NCBI GenBank assembly: GCA_029779435.1 | Contig: JAKPAM010000014.1 | Span: 1 to 46,670, forward strand | Reading direction: 5' to 3' | Length of the DNA stretch: 46,670 nt | DNA from: Pseudomonadota bacterium | Lineage (GTDB): Bacteria > Pseudomonadota > Gammaproteobacteria > Burkholderiales > Burkholderiaceae_E | Shown here: positions 7,214-15,826 of the stretch, in pieces | How the letters are laid out: every line of letters begins with the position of its first letter | Numbering within the stretch: position 1 is the first letter of the stretch | Notes under the pieces: model-generated | Databases searched by the model: none | Seen by the model: the letters and a program-made list of their open reading frames with translations, nothing else | What the model was told of the DNA's origin: nothing | Made by a program: the position numbers and the translations under genes

Positions 7214-9442
7214 TCAGGCGGGCTCGTCCACGGCTCGCTGAGGAACCGGCAGGTGCTTGGCATTGAAGCGCATGATGTCACCGGTCTTCAGGTTGAAGCC
7301 CAGCCGATCGCCCAACTGGTCCAGCGGCTTGCCGTACAGGTGGAAGTGCCGCGCGCCGTGTTCGCCCTGGATGTGGATGCTGTGGATGTCCAGCGGCAGG
7401 AACTGGATGCCGGCACCGCGCCGGACCGTGAATTCGCGATCCACGGCCAGTTCGGCGCGCTCGGTGCTGGCGCCGTCGTCCACCCGGCTGTAGATGCGGT
7501 TCAACTCCTCACCCGTCTGCGCGGCGATCACCGCCCAGGTCATGTGGTTGTGCGGCGGCGTGTTCAGGCCGGGCGCGATGACGTTGAGGTACAGCGTGAT
7601 CTGGCTGGCCGGATCAGTGTGCACGAGATAGTTGATGCCGCCCGCGTGCTCCGGCCCCGGAGGCGGAAAGCTGGCCTCGGAGAACAAGGCGTCATGGCAG
7701 GCCGCGAACGCTTGCAACTCCTGCCCGAGTTCGGCCAGCGTGTTGCGCGACAGGCCCTGGGCTGCGAGCCGCTCGCGCACCGAGGTCATCAGCTCGCGCA
7801 CCGCCGCGTCACGTTGTTGCGGGACCGATAAGGCCGGCGCGCAGGAGAAGGTCACGCCAGGCTCGATGCGGCTTTGCTCCAGCAGATCCACCTCCCAGCT
7901 CAGGTATGCCTTCATCGCGGCCACCCGGTCGTCGTGCACGAACGGGTTGTACCAGACGTCGTTGTTCTGGTCGGCCATGCGCTCGAAGCCGGTGGCGCTG
8001 CCCAGTCCCGCGGCGAGCCAGGCCGCCGTGCCGCCGCGCAGCACGCGCACCGGCGCGGCGGATGCCGCTTGCGCGTCGGCGCTGGCCATCGCCGCGAATT
8101 CGCCGTTCGGCGACGCCAGCACCAGCACACGGTGCGGCGGCAGCTTGCGCAGACTGTCCTGCAGCCGCGAGCGCACGGCGAACCAGGCACCCGGAATATG
8201 GCGCTTGCGGTAAGCCAGGCTGGTGTCCAGGTCGACGACGGCGGCCTGTCCCTGGTCCAGCAGGGCTTTGAGCTCCATGACCGAAATCCAGTCGACGCGG
8301 GCCAGGTGTTCAGCCCCGAGAATCTTCGTCGCTTCCGGCCCGCGCCGCAGCGCCACACTCGGCGCATGCAGCGCATCGCGCAGCACGTACACGTCCTTCC
8401 AGCCCATCTGGAGCAGCCATGAAGCGGTGATGCGCGCGCGCACGCCGTTGCTGTCGTCCACCAGCACCAGGCAGGCGTTGCGAACGCCCACGTAGTGGTC
8501 GGTGGACTGCACCAACTGCCCGCCGGGCGCGCTGCGCGATCCCGGCAGGTGACCCGCCTCGTATTCCTCGGGCGTGCGCACATCCAGCAGGTAGACGCTA
8601 CGGTCGTCGCGCGCCTGCCAGGCCGCCAGTTCATCGCGGTCGATCTCACGGACGCCGAAGCGTCGGGCCACGCGCCGGGCGCCGGCGACGGCTTTGCGCA
8701 GCCCCTCGGGCGAGGGCGGCGGCACGACCTCGGTGCTGCCTTCGTCCAGCTTGCCGCCGTTCAGGTACCAGCCCTGCGCGCCGTTTTCGACCGCGACCAC
8801 GGGATTGGGCATGCCGGCGTTGATCAGCGCCTGCGCGCCGATGATGCCGCGCGTGCGGCCGGCGCAGGTGACGACGATGGCGGTCTGCTCGCTGGGCGCC
8901 AGGTCGAAGGCGCGGTGCACCAGCTCGGCTCCCGGGCAATCGATGCCGCCGGGCACGTTGAGCCAGTGGAATTCATCATAGGGCCGGCTGTCGAGCAGGA
9001 TCATGTCCTTGCCGGTCTTGCGCCATTCGTCCAGCGTCGCGACCGTGATGCGCGGGGTGTCGCAGGCGTGCTCCACGAACTCGCCGAAGGCCTTGCTCGG
9101 CACGTACACGCCGGAGAAGACCTGCCCGTCCGCCGCGCGCCAGGCGGCCATGCCGCCCTCCAGCACGCTGATGGCGGTATAGCCCCAGGCGCCGAGCCGC
9201 TGCGCGGCGCGCTGCGCCAGGCCGTCGCCGTCATCCACCAGCACGGCGCGAACGCTGCGGTACGGCAGCAGCGCATCGGCCAGATATTCCATCCGGCTCA
9301 GCGGCATCGAGACGGCGAAGAAGATGTGGCCGGCGGAGAAGACGCCGCCGTCGCGCACATCCAGCAGCGCCAACTCGCCGCCATCGGCCAGCCAGGCCTG
9401 CAATTGTTGGGGACTGACGGAGCCGGGAGTCTGCGTGCTCAT
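7214..9442 (-). CDS. Four-rhodanese / cysteine-dioxygenase-like fusion protein
   Basis: A 742-residue protein with four rhodanese-like domains at about 5-110, 130-240, 265-375 and 385-485, followed by a cupin resembling cysteine dioxygenase at about 560-742. Only rhodanese domain 2 has an active-site cysteine (Cys193 in VVTCAGRTRG). The equivalent loops of domains 1, 3 and 4 read VDDGDG, VDDSNG and LASPNG, so they are probably non-catalytic. The cupin has PPHNH (His631, His633) and a further His in DIHSIH, suggesting a 3-His iron site. A role in thiol, persulfide or sulfane-sulfur oxidation is inferred. The start at 9442 fits the first rhodanese fold, though no strong ribosome site is visible and 9472 is an alternative. 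It is divergent from the CBS gene. Confidence 0.88.
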   Translation of the reverse strand: MSTQTPGSVSPQQLQAWLADGGELALLDVRDGGVFSAGHIFFAVSMPLSRMEYLADALLPYRSVRAVLVDDGDGLAQRAAQRLGAWGYTAISVLEGGMAAWRAADGQVFSGVYVPSKAFGEFVEHACDTPRITVATLDEWRKTGKDMILLDSRPYDEFHWLNVPGGIDCPGAELVHRAFDLAPSEQTAIVVTCAGRTRGIIGAQALINAGMPNPVVAVENGAQGWYLNGGKLDEGSTEVVPPPSPEGLRKAVAGARRVARRFGVREIDRDELAAWQARDDRSVYLLDVRTPEEYEAGHLPGSRSAPGGQLVQSTDHYVGVRNACLVLVDDSNGVRARITASWLLQMGWKDVYVLRDALHAPSVALRRGPEATKILGAEHLARVDWISVMELKALLDQGQAAVVDLDTSLAYRKRHIPGAWFAVRSRLQDSLRKLPPHRVLVLASPNGEFAAMASADAQAASAAPVRVLRGGTAAWLAAGLGSATGFERMADQNNDVWYNPFVHDDRVAAMKAYLSWEVDLLEQSRIEPGVTFSCAPALSVPQQRDAAVRELMTSVRERLAAQGLSRNTLAELGQELQAFAACHDALFSEASFPPPGPEHAGGINYLVHTDPASQITLYLNVIAPGLNTPPHNHMTWAVIAAQTGEELNRIYSRVDDGASTERAELAVDREFTVRRGAGIQFLPLDIHSIHIQGEHGARHFHLYGKPLDQLGDRLGFNLKTGDIMRFNAKHLPVPQRAVDEPA

Positions 9443-9493
9443 GACATCGAATGGAAATCGCTGAAGACGCATGCAGGCTACCATTGGCCCGAT

Positions 9494-9505
9494 CAGAATA
9501 TTCTG
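9494..9505. promoter_or_regulatory. 12-bp perfect palindrome upstream of the rhodanese fusion gene
   Basis: CAGAATATTCTG is a perfect palindrome 52 bases before the fusion-gene start and about 230 bases before the CBS gene. It is AT-rich in a GC-rich setting and could be a repressor operator. No matching regulator gene is adjacent. Confidence 0.3.
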
Positions 9506-9735
9506 GTGCAGCGCGGCGAGATGGGCGCGCTATTCCGAATCCGCGCAGCGAGTGTTGGTCATGGGGTCGGCCCCGAACAGCCTTACCCCGCCAACCCTTA
9601 TGCAACCGGCGACATCACGCTTCGAGCCGGATGGTTCAAACTCTTGTCCAGCAGAAAATCCGCGATGTTACAGTGGCCGGCGGCCCTGGTGCCTGCGGAT
9701 GGACAACATCATGATTTGCTGGAGGACGACACGAA

Positions 9736-10320
9736 ATGACTTTGCAGACTCACGTACAGACGCACAAGCTGTCCCCGAACGCATCGCTGTGCGTTTCCGG
9801 CTTCAACCTGATCGGCGCGGACTCGCCCGCTATCGAGGCAATGACCGACTTCACTCGCGTCAACGCAGTCACCATCAACACCGATGAGACGATCAGCGAA
9901 GCCAACGCCCGCATGGTTTCGCGCGGAGTCCGCCTGCTGATGGTGCTCGGCGGCCAGGAACGAGTTGCCGGCCTCATCACCGCGCGTGACATCCTCGGCG
10001 AGAAGCCGATGCAGATCGCCAGCTCACGCTCCTCCAGGCCTGACGAGCTGACGGTCGGCGACCTGATGACGCCGATCGCCACCATCGACACGTTGTATCT
10101 CCGAGAAATCCTGAACGCCCGTGTCGTCGAAGTGCTGGAGGTGCTGAAGAAACTCGGCCGTCAGCACATCCTGATCGAGGATACCGACCCCGCGACCGGC
10201 CAGCCGCGCGTGCGCGGCCTGTTCTCGGCCACGCATATCGGCCGCCAGCTCGGCGTGCCGGTGCTCGGTTTCGACCTGCCGCGCACTTTTGCCGAAATCG
10301 AGGCAGCGCTGGCGAGTTGA
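9736..10320 (+). CDS. CBS-domain pair protein
   Basis: A 194-residue protein made almost wholly of two CBS motifs (about 35-90 and 105-185), for example VNAVTINTDETISEA followed by GVRLLMVLGG, and VGDLMTPIATIDTLY followed by GRQHILIED. CBS pairs bind adenosine nucleotides such as AMP, ATP or SAM and regulate partner proteins. No enzymatic domain is attached, so this is a free-standing sensor module. GGAGGAC at 9720-9726 precedes the ATG at 9736 by nine bases. It is divergent from the rhodanese fusion across a 290-base spacer. That arrangement hints at shared control but does not show it. Confidence 0.88.
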   Translation: MTLQTHVQTHKLSPNASLCVSGFNLIGADSPAIEAMTDFTRVNAVTINTDETISEANARMVSRGVRLLMVLGGQERVAGLITARDILGEKPMQIASSRSSRPDELTVGDLMTPIATIDTLYLREILNARVVEVLEVLKKLGRQHILIEDTDPATGQPRVRGLFSATHIGRQLGVPVLGFDLPRTFAEIEAALAS

Positions 10321-10402
10321 ATTCCGGTGTCGCCGTTGCCATTTGTGTTCATGCGACGGCTGGGCAAAACATCATGCAGCATGAATGATTGATCCTGCGG
10401 AT

Positions 10403-11050
10403 TCAGTTGATATACCAGCGCAATCCGGCACTCAGCGCGCCGCCCAGCACCGGGCGATCGTAAGCGTCGCGCCCGACCCGTCCGTAGTAGTCGTAGTTGA
10501 CATGCACGGACAGGTTCGGGAGGAAGGCGTAGCTCCCACCTATCCCCAGCACCAGCGGAGCCCGATGCGTGTTCCGGCCCGGCCCCCCATCGACCTGCGC
10601 GCTGACATCGGTGTATGCCAGGCCGGCGCGCCCGATCACCGCCCATGGCGAGGCGCCGAATGGGTAAGTGTAGGTGCCCACCAGGCTGAACAATCGGGAG
10701 TCGATTTTCTGGTTGCCATCGTAGCGCGAGCGCAGATGGGCCTTGCCCAGCCACATGTGGCTCAACTCCATGCCCCAGCGTGGCGTGAACTGGACACCCA
10801 CGCCGAGGTTGAAGGCTGCCGCGTCATCACGGTAGCGGCGGTTGTAACGGTAGTAGTCGTAATAGTCGTCCCGATCGATCTCCTGGGTCGACACGCCGAT
10901 TCCGCCCTGCAGATAGAACCGCGGGCCGGCGGCTACATAGGGCGATGGGTTCTGAGTCTGCGCCGGGGTCTGAGCCTGAGCCAGCCCGGAGGCCAAGCCG
11001 ATGCCGACCAGCCCGGCAAGCAGCCATCGATTCATTGCATCCTTGCGCAT
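10403..11050 (-). CDS. Outer-membrane beta-barrel protein
   Basis: A 215-residue exported protein. The N-terminus (MRKDAMNRWLLAGLVGIG, then SGLAQAQ) is a clear Sec signal peptide with cleavage likely at AQA/QT. The mature part has alternating aromatic/polar strands (YLQGGIGVS, FNLGVGVQF, MELSHMW, WAVIGRAGLAY, SVHVNYDYYG) and ends in GLRWYIN, typical of small OmpA/OmpW-like barrels of about eight strands. A Tyr/Arg/Asp-rich loop (YYDYYRYNRRYRDD) is notable. The ATG at 11050 has AGGAGG five bases upstream. That is far better than the longer in-frame start at 11119, which would bury the signal peptide. No ligand can be inferred. Confidence 0.85.
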   Translation of the reverse strand: MRKDAMNRWLLAGLVGIGLASGLAQAQTPAQTQNPSPYVAAGPRFYLQGGIGVSTQEIDRDDYYDYYRYNRRYRDDAAAFNLGVGVQFTPRWGMELSHMWLGKAHLRSRYDGNQKIDSRLFSLVGTYTYPFGASPWAVIGRAGLAYTDVSAQVDGGPGRNTHRAPLVLGIGGSYAFLPNLSVHVNYDYYGRVGRDAYDRPVLGGALSAGLRWYIN

Positions 11051-11211
11051 CTCGGCCTCCTGGAGGTCTGAAATAGGTCTGGGCTCCCAGGAGTACACCA
11101 GAGGCTGCCAATCCGACATCGGGGATGGCCCGAGGCGGCGATCTCAGCTCGGCATTTCCAGACCCAGCGTGGGCCCGAGTGCTCGAAACTTCGTGCTCGA
11201 GCCGCGCCACC

Positions 11212-11229
11212 AGCCGCCGCTCGGCGGCT
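11212..11229 (-). terminator. GC hairpin downstream of the MDR gene
   Basis: AGCCGCCG and CGGCGGCT form a perfect 8-bp inverted repeat around a 2-base centre, 27-44 bases past the stop codon of the oxidoreductase at 11256. There is no T tract, so it may stabilise the 3' end rather than terminate alone. Confidence 0.4.
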
Positions 11230-11255
11230 GTCGAGGCGAGCGCACCGGCCGCCAC

Positions 11256-12260
11256 CTACAGCGTGATGACGACCTTGCCGGCGACCTTGCGATCGGCCAG
11301 GCAGCGCATCGCGTCCAGCGCGTGATCGAGGTCGAAGCTCGCACCGATATGAGGCTTGAACAGTCCCTGCTCGGCGAGCTGCTGGATCGCCGCCATGTTC
11401 TCGGCGCCCTTGGCCGGATTGCGGCGGCCGTATTCGCCGGCGCGCACGCCGATGACCGAGAACCCCTTGATCAACGGCAGGTTGACGTTGACCGACGGGA
11501 TGCGGCCGCTGGCGAAGCCGACCACCAGCAGCCGGCCGTCCCACGCGATGCAGCGCAGCGATTCGTCGAAGACGTCGCCGCCGACCGGATCGTAGATGAC
11601 GTCGGCGCCCGCGCCGCCGGTCAGCGCCTTGACCGCGTCCTTGAAACCCGGCTCGCGGCCTTCGCCGCCGCGCACGTTGATCACGTGATCGGCGCCTGCG
11701 GCCGTCACCGCGCGCAGTTTCTCGTCGGACGTGCCGGTGGCGATGACCGTCGCGCCCAGGTGCTTGCCCAACTGCACGGCCGGGATGCCGACGCCGCCGC
11801 TGGCGCCGTGCACGAGCAGTGTTTCGCCCGCTTGCAGTTGCCCGCGCCGCGTCAGCGACACATAAGCGGTCAGCGCGCCGACCCGCCACGCGGCGGCCTC
11901 GGCATGGTCCCAGCCGGTGGGTGCCGGGCGTGCCTGCTCGGCCGGCAGCACGACACGCTCGGCGATCGCGCCGCTGCGGGCGCCGAAGTACACATGCTGG
12001 CCGATCCGCAGGCCTTCGACCCCGTCGCCGATCTGTTCGATCTCGCCCGCGGCTTCCATGCCGCTGACGAACGGGACCGGCGGCTTGTACTGGTACCGTC
12101 CGGCCGTCATCAGCAGGTCGGGGAAATTCAGCGCGGCGGCCCGCACGCGGATGCGTACTTCACCAGGGCCGGCGGGCCGGACGGGCCAGTCCCGCAGCGC
12201 CACGCCGGATCGATCGTCGGTCAGTCGGTCGCAGACCAGCGCGCGGCACGTCTCGTTCAT
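11256..12260 (-). CDS. Zinc-independent MDR oxidoreductase (NADPH:quinone reductase-like)
   Basis: A 334-residue medium-chain dehydrogenase/reductase. The N-terminal GroES-like fold holds RVRAAALNFPDLLMTAGRYQ and PFVSGMEAAGEI. The nucleotide-binding Rossmann segment is LVHGASGGVGIPAVQLGKHL, the signature of NADPH-dependent quinone reductases and acryloyl- or enoyl-CoA reductase relatives. The structural zinc cysteine cluster of alcohol dehydrogenases is absent. The ATG at 12260 replaces a longer open frame with an unrelated N-terminus. It is downstream of the SDR at 12295-13119 and the MaoC hydratase on the same strand. A role as enoyl or quinone reductase in an acyl-CoA pathway is therefore plausible but inferred. 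Confidence 0.88.
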   Translation of the reverse strand: MNETCRALVCDRLTDDRSGVALRDWPVRPAGPGEVRIRVRAAALNFPDLLMTAGRYQYKPPVPFVSGMEAAGEIEQIGDGVEGLRIGQHVYFGARSGAIAERVVLPAEQARPAPTGWDHAEAAAWRVGALTAYVSLTRRGQLQAGETLLVHGASGGVGIPAVQLGKHLGATVIATGTSDEKLRAVTAAGADHVINVRGGEGREPGFKDAVKALTGGAGADVIYDPVGGDVFDESLRCIAWDGRLLVVGFASGRIPSVNVNLPLIKGFSVIGVRAGEYGRRNPAKGAENMAAIQQLAEQGLFKPHIGASFDLDHALDAMRCLADRKVAGKVVITL

Positions 12261-12294
12261 GGATGCTTCTTTGATGCTTGTTTCGATGCGCTGA

Positions 12295-13119
12295 TTACAG
12301 GCCGCCGGTGACGAGCAGCGTCTGGCCGCTGACATAGTCGCTGTCGGGGCTGCAGAACAGGTAGACGGAGCCGGCGGCTTCCTCGGCCGTGCCGCCGCGG
12401 CCCAGCGGGATCATCTGGTTCATCGCCGACAGGCGGCCGGCCTGGATGCCGACCTTGACCGTATGGCCGGCCACGTCGATCGTGCCGCCCTCGCCGGGCT
12501 GCAGCGGCGTCGTCAGCCGCGTCTGGATGTAGCCGAACGCCACCGCGTTGACCGTGGTGTTGTAGCGGCCCCATTCCTTGGCCAGCGTCTTCGTCATGCC
12601 GACGATGCCGGCCTTGCCCGCCGAATAGTTGGCCTGGCCGGCATTGCCGTTGACGCCCGACGTCGACGAGACATTGACGATCTTGCGCACGATGCGCTTG
12701 CCTTCCTTGGCTTCGACCTCGGTGGCCGTGCGCAGGTGTTCGGCGAACGCGCGCAGGATGCGGAACGGAGCGGTCAGGTGCACGTCGATGATCGCGTACC
12801 ACTGCTCGTCGGACATCTTCTGGATCACGCTGTCCCACGTGTAGCCGGCGTTGTTGACGATGATGTGGCAGTCGCCGAACGTGTCGACGGCGGTCTTGAC
12901 GATGCGCTCGCCGAAGTCCTTGTCGGTGACGCTGCCGTTGCAGGTGACCGCGCGGCCGCCCTGCGACGTGATCAGCTCGGCCGTTTCCTTACCCGGCCCG
13001 TCGTCCAGGTCGTTGACGACGACGGCGGCGCCGTCACGCGCCAGCCGCAGCGCGATTTGTTGTCCGATGCCCCGGCCCGAACCGGTGACGATGGCCACGC
13101 GGCCGTCGAGTTGTCCCAT
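12295..13119 (-). CDS. SDR-family oxidoreductase (3-oxoacyl reductase-like)
   Basis: A 274-residue short-chain dehydrogenase. The cofactor-binding motif is VTGSGRGIGQQIA, with NDLDD after beta-2, which favours NAD or mixed specificity. The NNAG motif is present, and the catalytic set includes Ser (VSSTSGVNG) and YSAGK. It ends in QTLLVTGGL, a common C-terminus of FabG-like enzymes. A roughly 15-residue stretch (TATEVEAKEGKRIVRK) before the catalytic Ser is longer than in standard FabG and resembles actinobacterial and betaproteobacterial 3-hydroxyacyl-CoA dehydrogenase types. It lies between the MaoC hydratase and MDR genes, consistent with oxidation of a 3-hydroxyacyl-CoA made by the hydratase. 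Confidence 0.9.
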   Translation of the reverse strand: MGQLDGRVAIVTGSGRGIGQQIALRLARDGAAVVVNDLDDGPGKETAELITSQGGRAVTCNGSVTDKDFGERIVKTAVDTFGDCHIIVNNAGYTWDSVIQKMSDEQWYAIIDVHLTAPFRILRAFAEHLRTATEVEAKEGKRIVRKIVNVSSTSGVNGNAGQANYSAGKAGIVGMTKTLAKEWGRYNTTVNAVAFGYIQTRLTTPLQPGEGGTIDVAGHTVKVGIQAGRLSAMNQMIPLGRGGTAEEAAGSVYLFCSPDSDYVSGQTLLVTGGL

Positions 13120-13207
13120 GCGATGAGTCCTCAGGATGTTGTGGAAAGAAGTACGTCATTAGGAAGGCGTCGGGCCGCCGGAATGGTGGCGAACCTGACA
13201 CGACCGC

Positions 13208-14074
13208 TCAGAAACGCGCCAGGCCGTTGCTGAGGACGACCACGTCGCGCTCGATGACGCGGCAGCGGAACGATGCCTGGCCGTCGCCTTCACGCCAGAT
13301 CTCGGTGCGGATCGTCTCGCCCGGATACACCGGCGACGTGAAGCGCACGTCGAGCTGACGCAGCCGGCTGGCGTCATAAGCGAGCACGCCCTTGAGCAGC
13401 GCGTGGCAGGCCACGCCATACGTGCACAGCCCGTGCAGGATCGGTCGCGGAAACCGCGCGGTCTCCGCGACCGCCGGATCGGCGTGCAGCGGGTTGTAGT
13501 CGCCGCTGAGCCGGTAGATCAGCGCCGCCTGCGGTAGCGTGGGCAGATCGACATGCAGGTCGGGCGCGCGCTCGGGCACGGCGTGCGGGTCGCGCGTGGG
13601 CCCGGCCGGACCGCCGAAGCCGCCGTCATTGCGGCAGAACGACGTCGAACCGATCGAACTGATCAGCTCGCCGCTGGCGCGGTCGAACAGGTCGCGCCGC
13701 GAATACATCAGCGCGCCCTTGCCCGGTCCCTTGTCGATGATGTCCTCGATGACGAGCTTGCCGACGACCGAGCCGTCGGCCGGCAGCGGCCGATGGATCG
13801 TCAACCGCTGTTCGCCGTGCAGGATGCCTTTCCAGTCGATGCCGGTCCAAGGCTCCTTGGCCCAGAAACCCGGCGTGGCCAGCACGACGTGCATCGACGG
13901 CAGCATCTGCAGGCCGCCGGGCGCGCCTTCGTAGACGAACTTCAGTTGCTCGGCGTCCATCGGGTCGTGCCCCAGCCCCGTGCCCAGCGCGTACAGCATG
14001 CAGTCCTTCTGCGTGTAGTCGTGGACGATGTCGGCGAACGAATGCTGCCGCAGCTTCTGGTAGTCGATGGTCAT
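13208..14074 (-). CDS. MaoC-family (R)-specific enoyl-CoA hydratase
   Basis: A 288-residue double-hotdog protein. The C-terminal half carries the hydratase-2 signature SGDYNPLHADP, with the catalytic Asp and His, followed by FPRPILHGLCTYG. The N-terminal half is a degenerate hotdog (MTIDYQKLRQHSFADI, YALGTGLG), as in the peroxisomal multifunctional-enzyme hydratase-2 family. It would hydrate 2-enoyl-CoA to (R)-3-hydroxyacyl-CoA. The frame stays open far upstream through the antisense of the synthetase gene. The ATG at 14074 is chosen because GAGGAG lies 8 bases before it and the protein then starts like its family. It is divergent from the acyl-CoA synthetase. Confidence 0.9.
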   Translation of the reverse strand: MTIDYQKLRQHSFADIVHDYTQKDCMLYALGTGLGHDPMDAEQLKFVYEGAPGGLQMLPSMHVVLATPGFWAKEPWTGIDWKGILHGEQRLTIHRPLPADGSVVGKLVIEDIIDKGPGKGALMYSRRDLFDRASGELISSIGSTSFCRNDGGFGGPAGPTRDPHAVPERAPDLHVDLPTLPQAALIYRLSGDYNPLHADPAVAETARFPRPILHGLCTYGVACHALLKGVLAYDASRLRQLDVRFTSPVYPGETIRTEIWREGDGQASFRCRVIERDVVVLSNGLARF

Positions 14075-14226
14075 GGTGGGGTCTCCTCGATGGCGTCGCC
14101 GGTCGCTTCGTGGCGCCGCCGGACGGCGCGTGGCGGGCCATCGGGGCGGGGCAGGGGCGAGCAGCCTGCCGGCTGGCATCGTCTCACACCCGTCCGCGGG
14201 GCGTGAAAAGTTGCGTGACGTGGAAC

Positions 14227-14256
14227 TTGTCCGTGGCCACGGCCGTTGCATACACT
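14227..14256 (+). promoter_or_regulatory. Candidate promoter with palindromic operator for the acyl-CoA synthetase
   Basis: TTGTCC (14227-14232) and TACACT (14251-14256) are 18 bases apart and resemble sigma-70 -35 and -10 boxes. The perfect 12-bp palindrome CCGTGGCCACGG (14231-14242) overlaps the -35 end and the spacer, as a repressor site would. The synthetase ATG follows at 14285. Confidence 0.4.
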
Positions 14257-14284
14257 GCCTGCGAACCGAATCGATGGAGACACC

Positions 14285-15826
14285 ATGCATCCGTACGTGC
14301 ACGCCCGCACCCACCCCGACAAGATCGCCTACCTGATGGCCAACGGCGGCGAGACCGTCACTTATCGCCAGCTCGACGAACGGTCCAACCAGTTCGCCCA
14401 ATTGCTGCGCGCCCGAGGCCTCGGGGCGGGCGACCGCATCGCGATCCTGATGGAGAATCACCCGCGCTTCTTCGAGGTGTGCTGGGGCGCGCAGCGGGCG
14501 GGGATCATCTTCACCGCGTGCAGCACGCGGCTGACCGCGGGCGAGGCCGCGTACATCATCGGCGACTGCCAGGCCCGGATGGTCGTCACGTCGCGCAAGC
14601 TGGCCGACACTGCCGCCGAACTGCGCGACCAGATGCCGGGCGTCGCGCACCGGATGATGATCGACGGCGTCATCGACGGCTACGAGTCGCTCGAAGCGGC
14701 GATGGCCGCGATGCCGATGACGCCGATCGCCGACGAGACGGCCGGCGGCGACATGCTGTATTCGTCGGGCACCACGGGCCGTCCGAAGGGCGTGTACGTG
14801 CCGCCCGAGTCGCCGCTGATCGACGCCGACAACCCGCTGATCCAGATCTGCCGCGCGTTCTACGGCCTCGGCGAGGACAGCCGCTACCTGTCGCCGGCGC
14901 CGCTCTATCACGCGGCGCCGCTGCGCTTCAACATGACGGTGATGCGCGTGGGCGGCACCTGCGTCGTGATGGAGGAGTTCGACGCGGCGCGCTACCTCGA
15001 ACTGGTCGAGCAGCATCGGATCACGCACAGCCAGGTCGTGCCGACGATGTTCGTGCGGATGCTCAAGCTGCCCGACGACGTGCGCGGCCGCTTCGACCTG
15101 TCGTCTCTCCAGTGCGTGATCCATGCGGCCGCGCCGTGCCCGGTGCCGGTCAAGGAGCAGATGATCGAGTGGTTCGGCCCGGTCATCTGGGAGTACTACG
15201 CGGGCACCGAGGGCAACGGCCTGACGCTGGTAGGCAGTGCCGACTGGCTGACGCACAAGGGTACCGTCGGGCGCGCGGTGCTCGGCGTGCTGAAGATCTG
15301 CGGCCCGGACGGCGAGGAACTGCCGACCGGCGAATCGGGCACGATCTACTTCGCCGACGGCAAGCCGTTCGAGTATTACAACGACCCGGCCAAGACCGCC
15401 GAATCGCGCCACCCCAAGGGCTGGACGACGCTCGGCGACGTCGGCTACGTCGATGCCGAGCAGTTCCTGTACCTGACCGATCGCAAGGCGCACATGATCA
15501 TCTCGGGCGGGGTCAACATCTACCCGCAGGAGGCCGAGAACCTGCTGGTCACGCATCCGAAGGTGCTCGACGCCGCGGTCATCGGCGTGCCCAACGAGGA
15601 TTTCGGCGAGGAGGTCAAGGCGGTCGTGCAGCCGCGCGACATGAGCGACGCGGGCCCCGAGCTGGAGGCCGAGCTGATCGCGTTCTGCCGCGCGAATCTG
15701 TCGCCGATCAAGTGCCCCCGCTCGGTCGATTTCGCCGACGAGCTGCCGCGGCACCCCACCGGCAAGCTCTACAAGCGGCTGCTGCGCGACAAATACTGGC
15801 AGGGACGCGGCAACAAGCTCGTCTGA
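14285..15826 (+). CDS. Acyl-CoA synthetase (AMP-forming)
   Basis: A 513-residue member of the ANL adenylating family. The P-loop is LYSSGTTGRPKGV. Motif A5 is YAGTEGNG, the ATP-binding Asp is in GDVGYVD and the hinge is DRKAHMIISGGVNIYP. The C-terminal catalytic Lys is in HPTGKLYKRLL. It converts a carboxylic acid, ATP and CoA to acyl-CoA, AMP and pyrophosphate; the chain type is not predictable. The ATG at 14285 has GGAGAC shortly upstream. It is divergent from the MaoC/SDR/MDR gene set and presumably activates the acid that those enzymes process. Its stop codon lies inside a 59-base sequence repeated after the MFS gene at 33207. Confidence 0.93.
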   Translation: MHPYVHARTHPDKIAYLMANGGETVTYRQLDERSNQFAQLLRARGLGAGDRIAILMENHPRFFEVCWGAQRAGIIFTACSTRLTAGEAAYIIGDCQARMVVTSRKLADTAAELRDQMPGVAHRMMIDGVIDGYESLEAAMAAMPMTPIADETAGGDMLYSSGTTGRPKGVYVPPESPLIDADNPLIQICRAFYGLGEDSRYLSPAPLYHAAPLRFNMTVMRVGGTCVVMEEFDAARYLELVEQHRITHSQVVPTMFVRMLKLPDDVRGRFDLSSLQCVIHAAAPCPVPVKEQMIEWFGPVIWEYYAGTEGNGLTLVGSADWLTHKGTVGRAVLGVLKICGPDGEELPTGESGTIYFADGKPFEYYNDPAKTAESRHPKGWTTLGDVGYVDAEQFLYLTDRKAHMIISGGVNIYPQEAENLLVTHPKVLDAAVIGVPNEDFGEEVKAVVQPRDMSDAGPELEAELIAFCRANLSPIKCPRSVDFADELPRHPTGKLYKRLLRDKYWQGRGNKLV

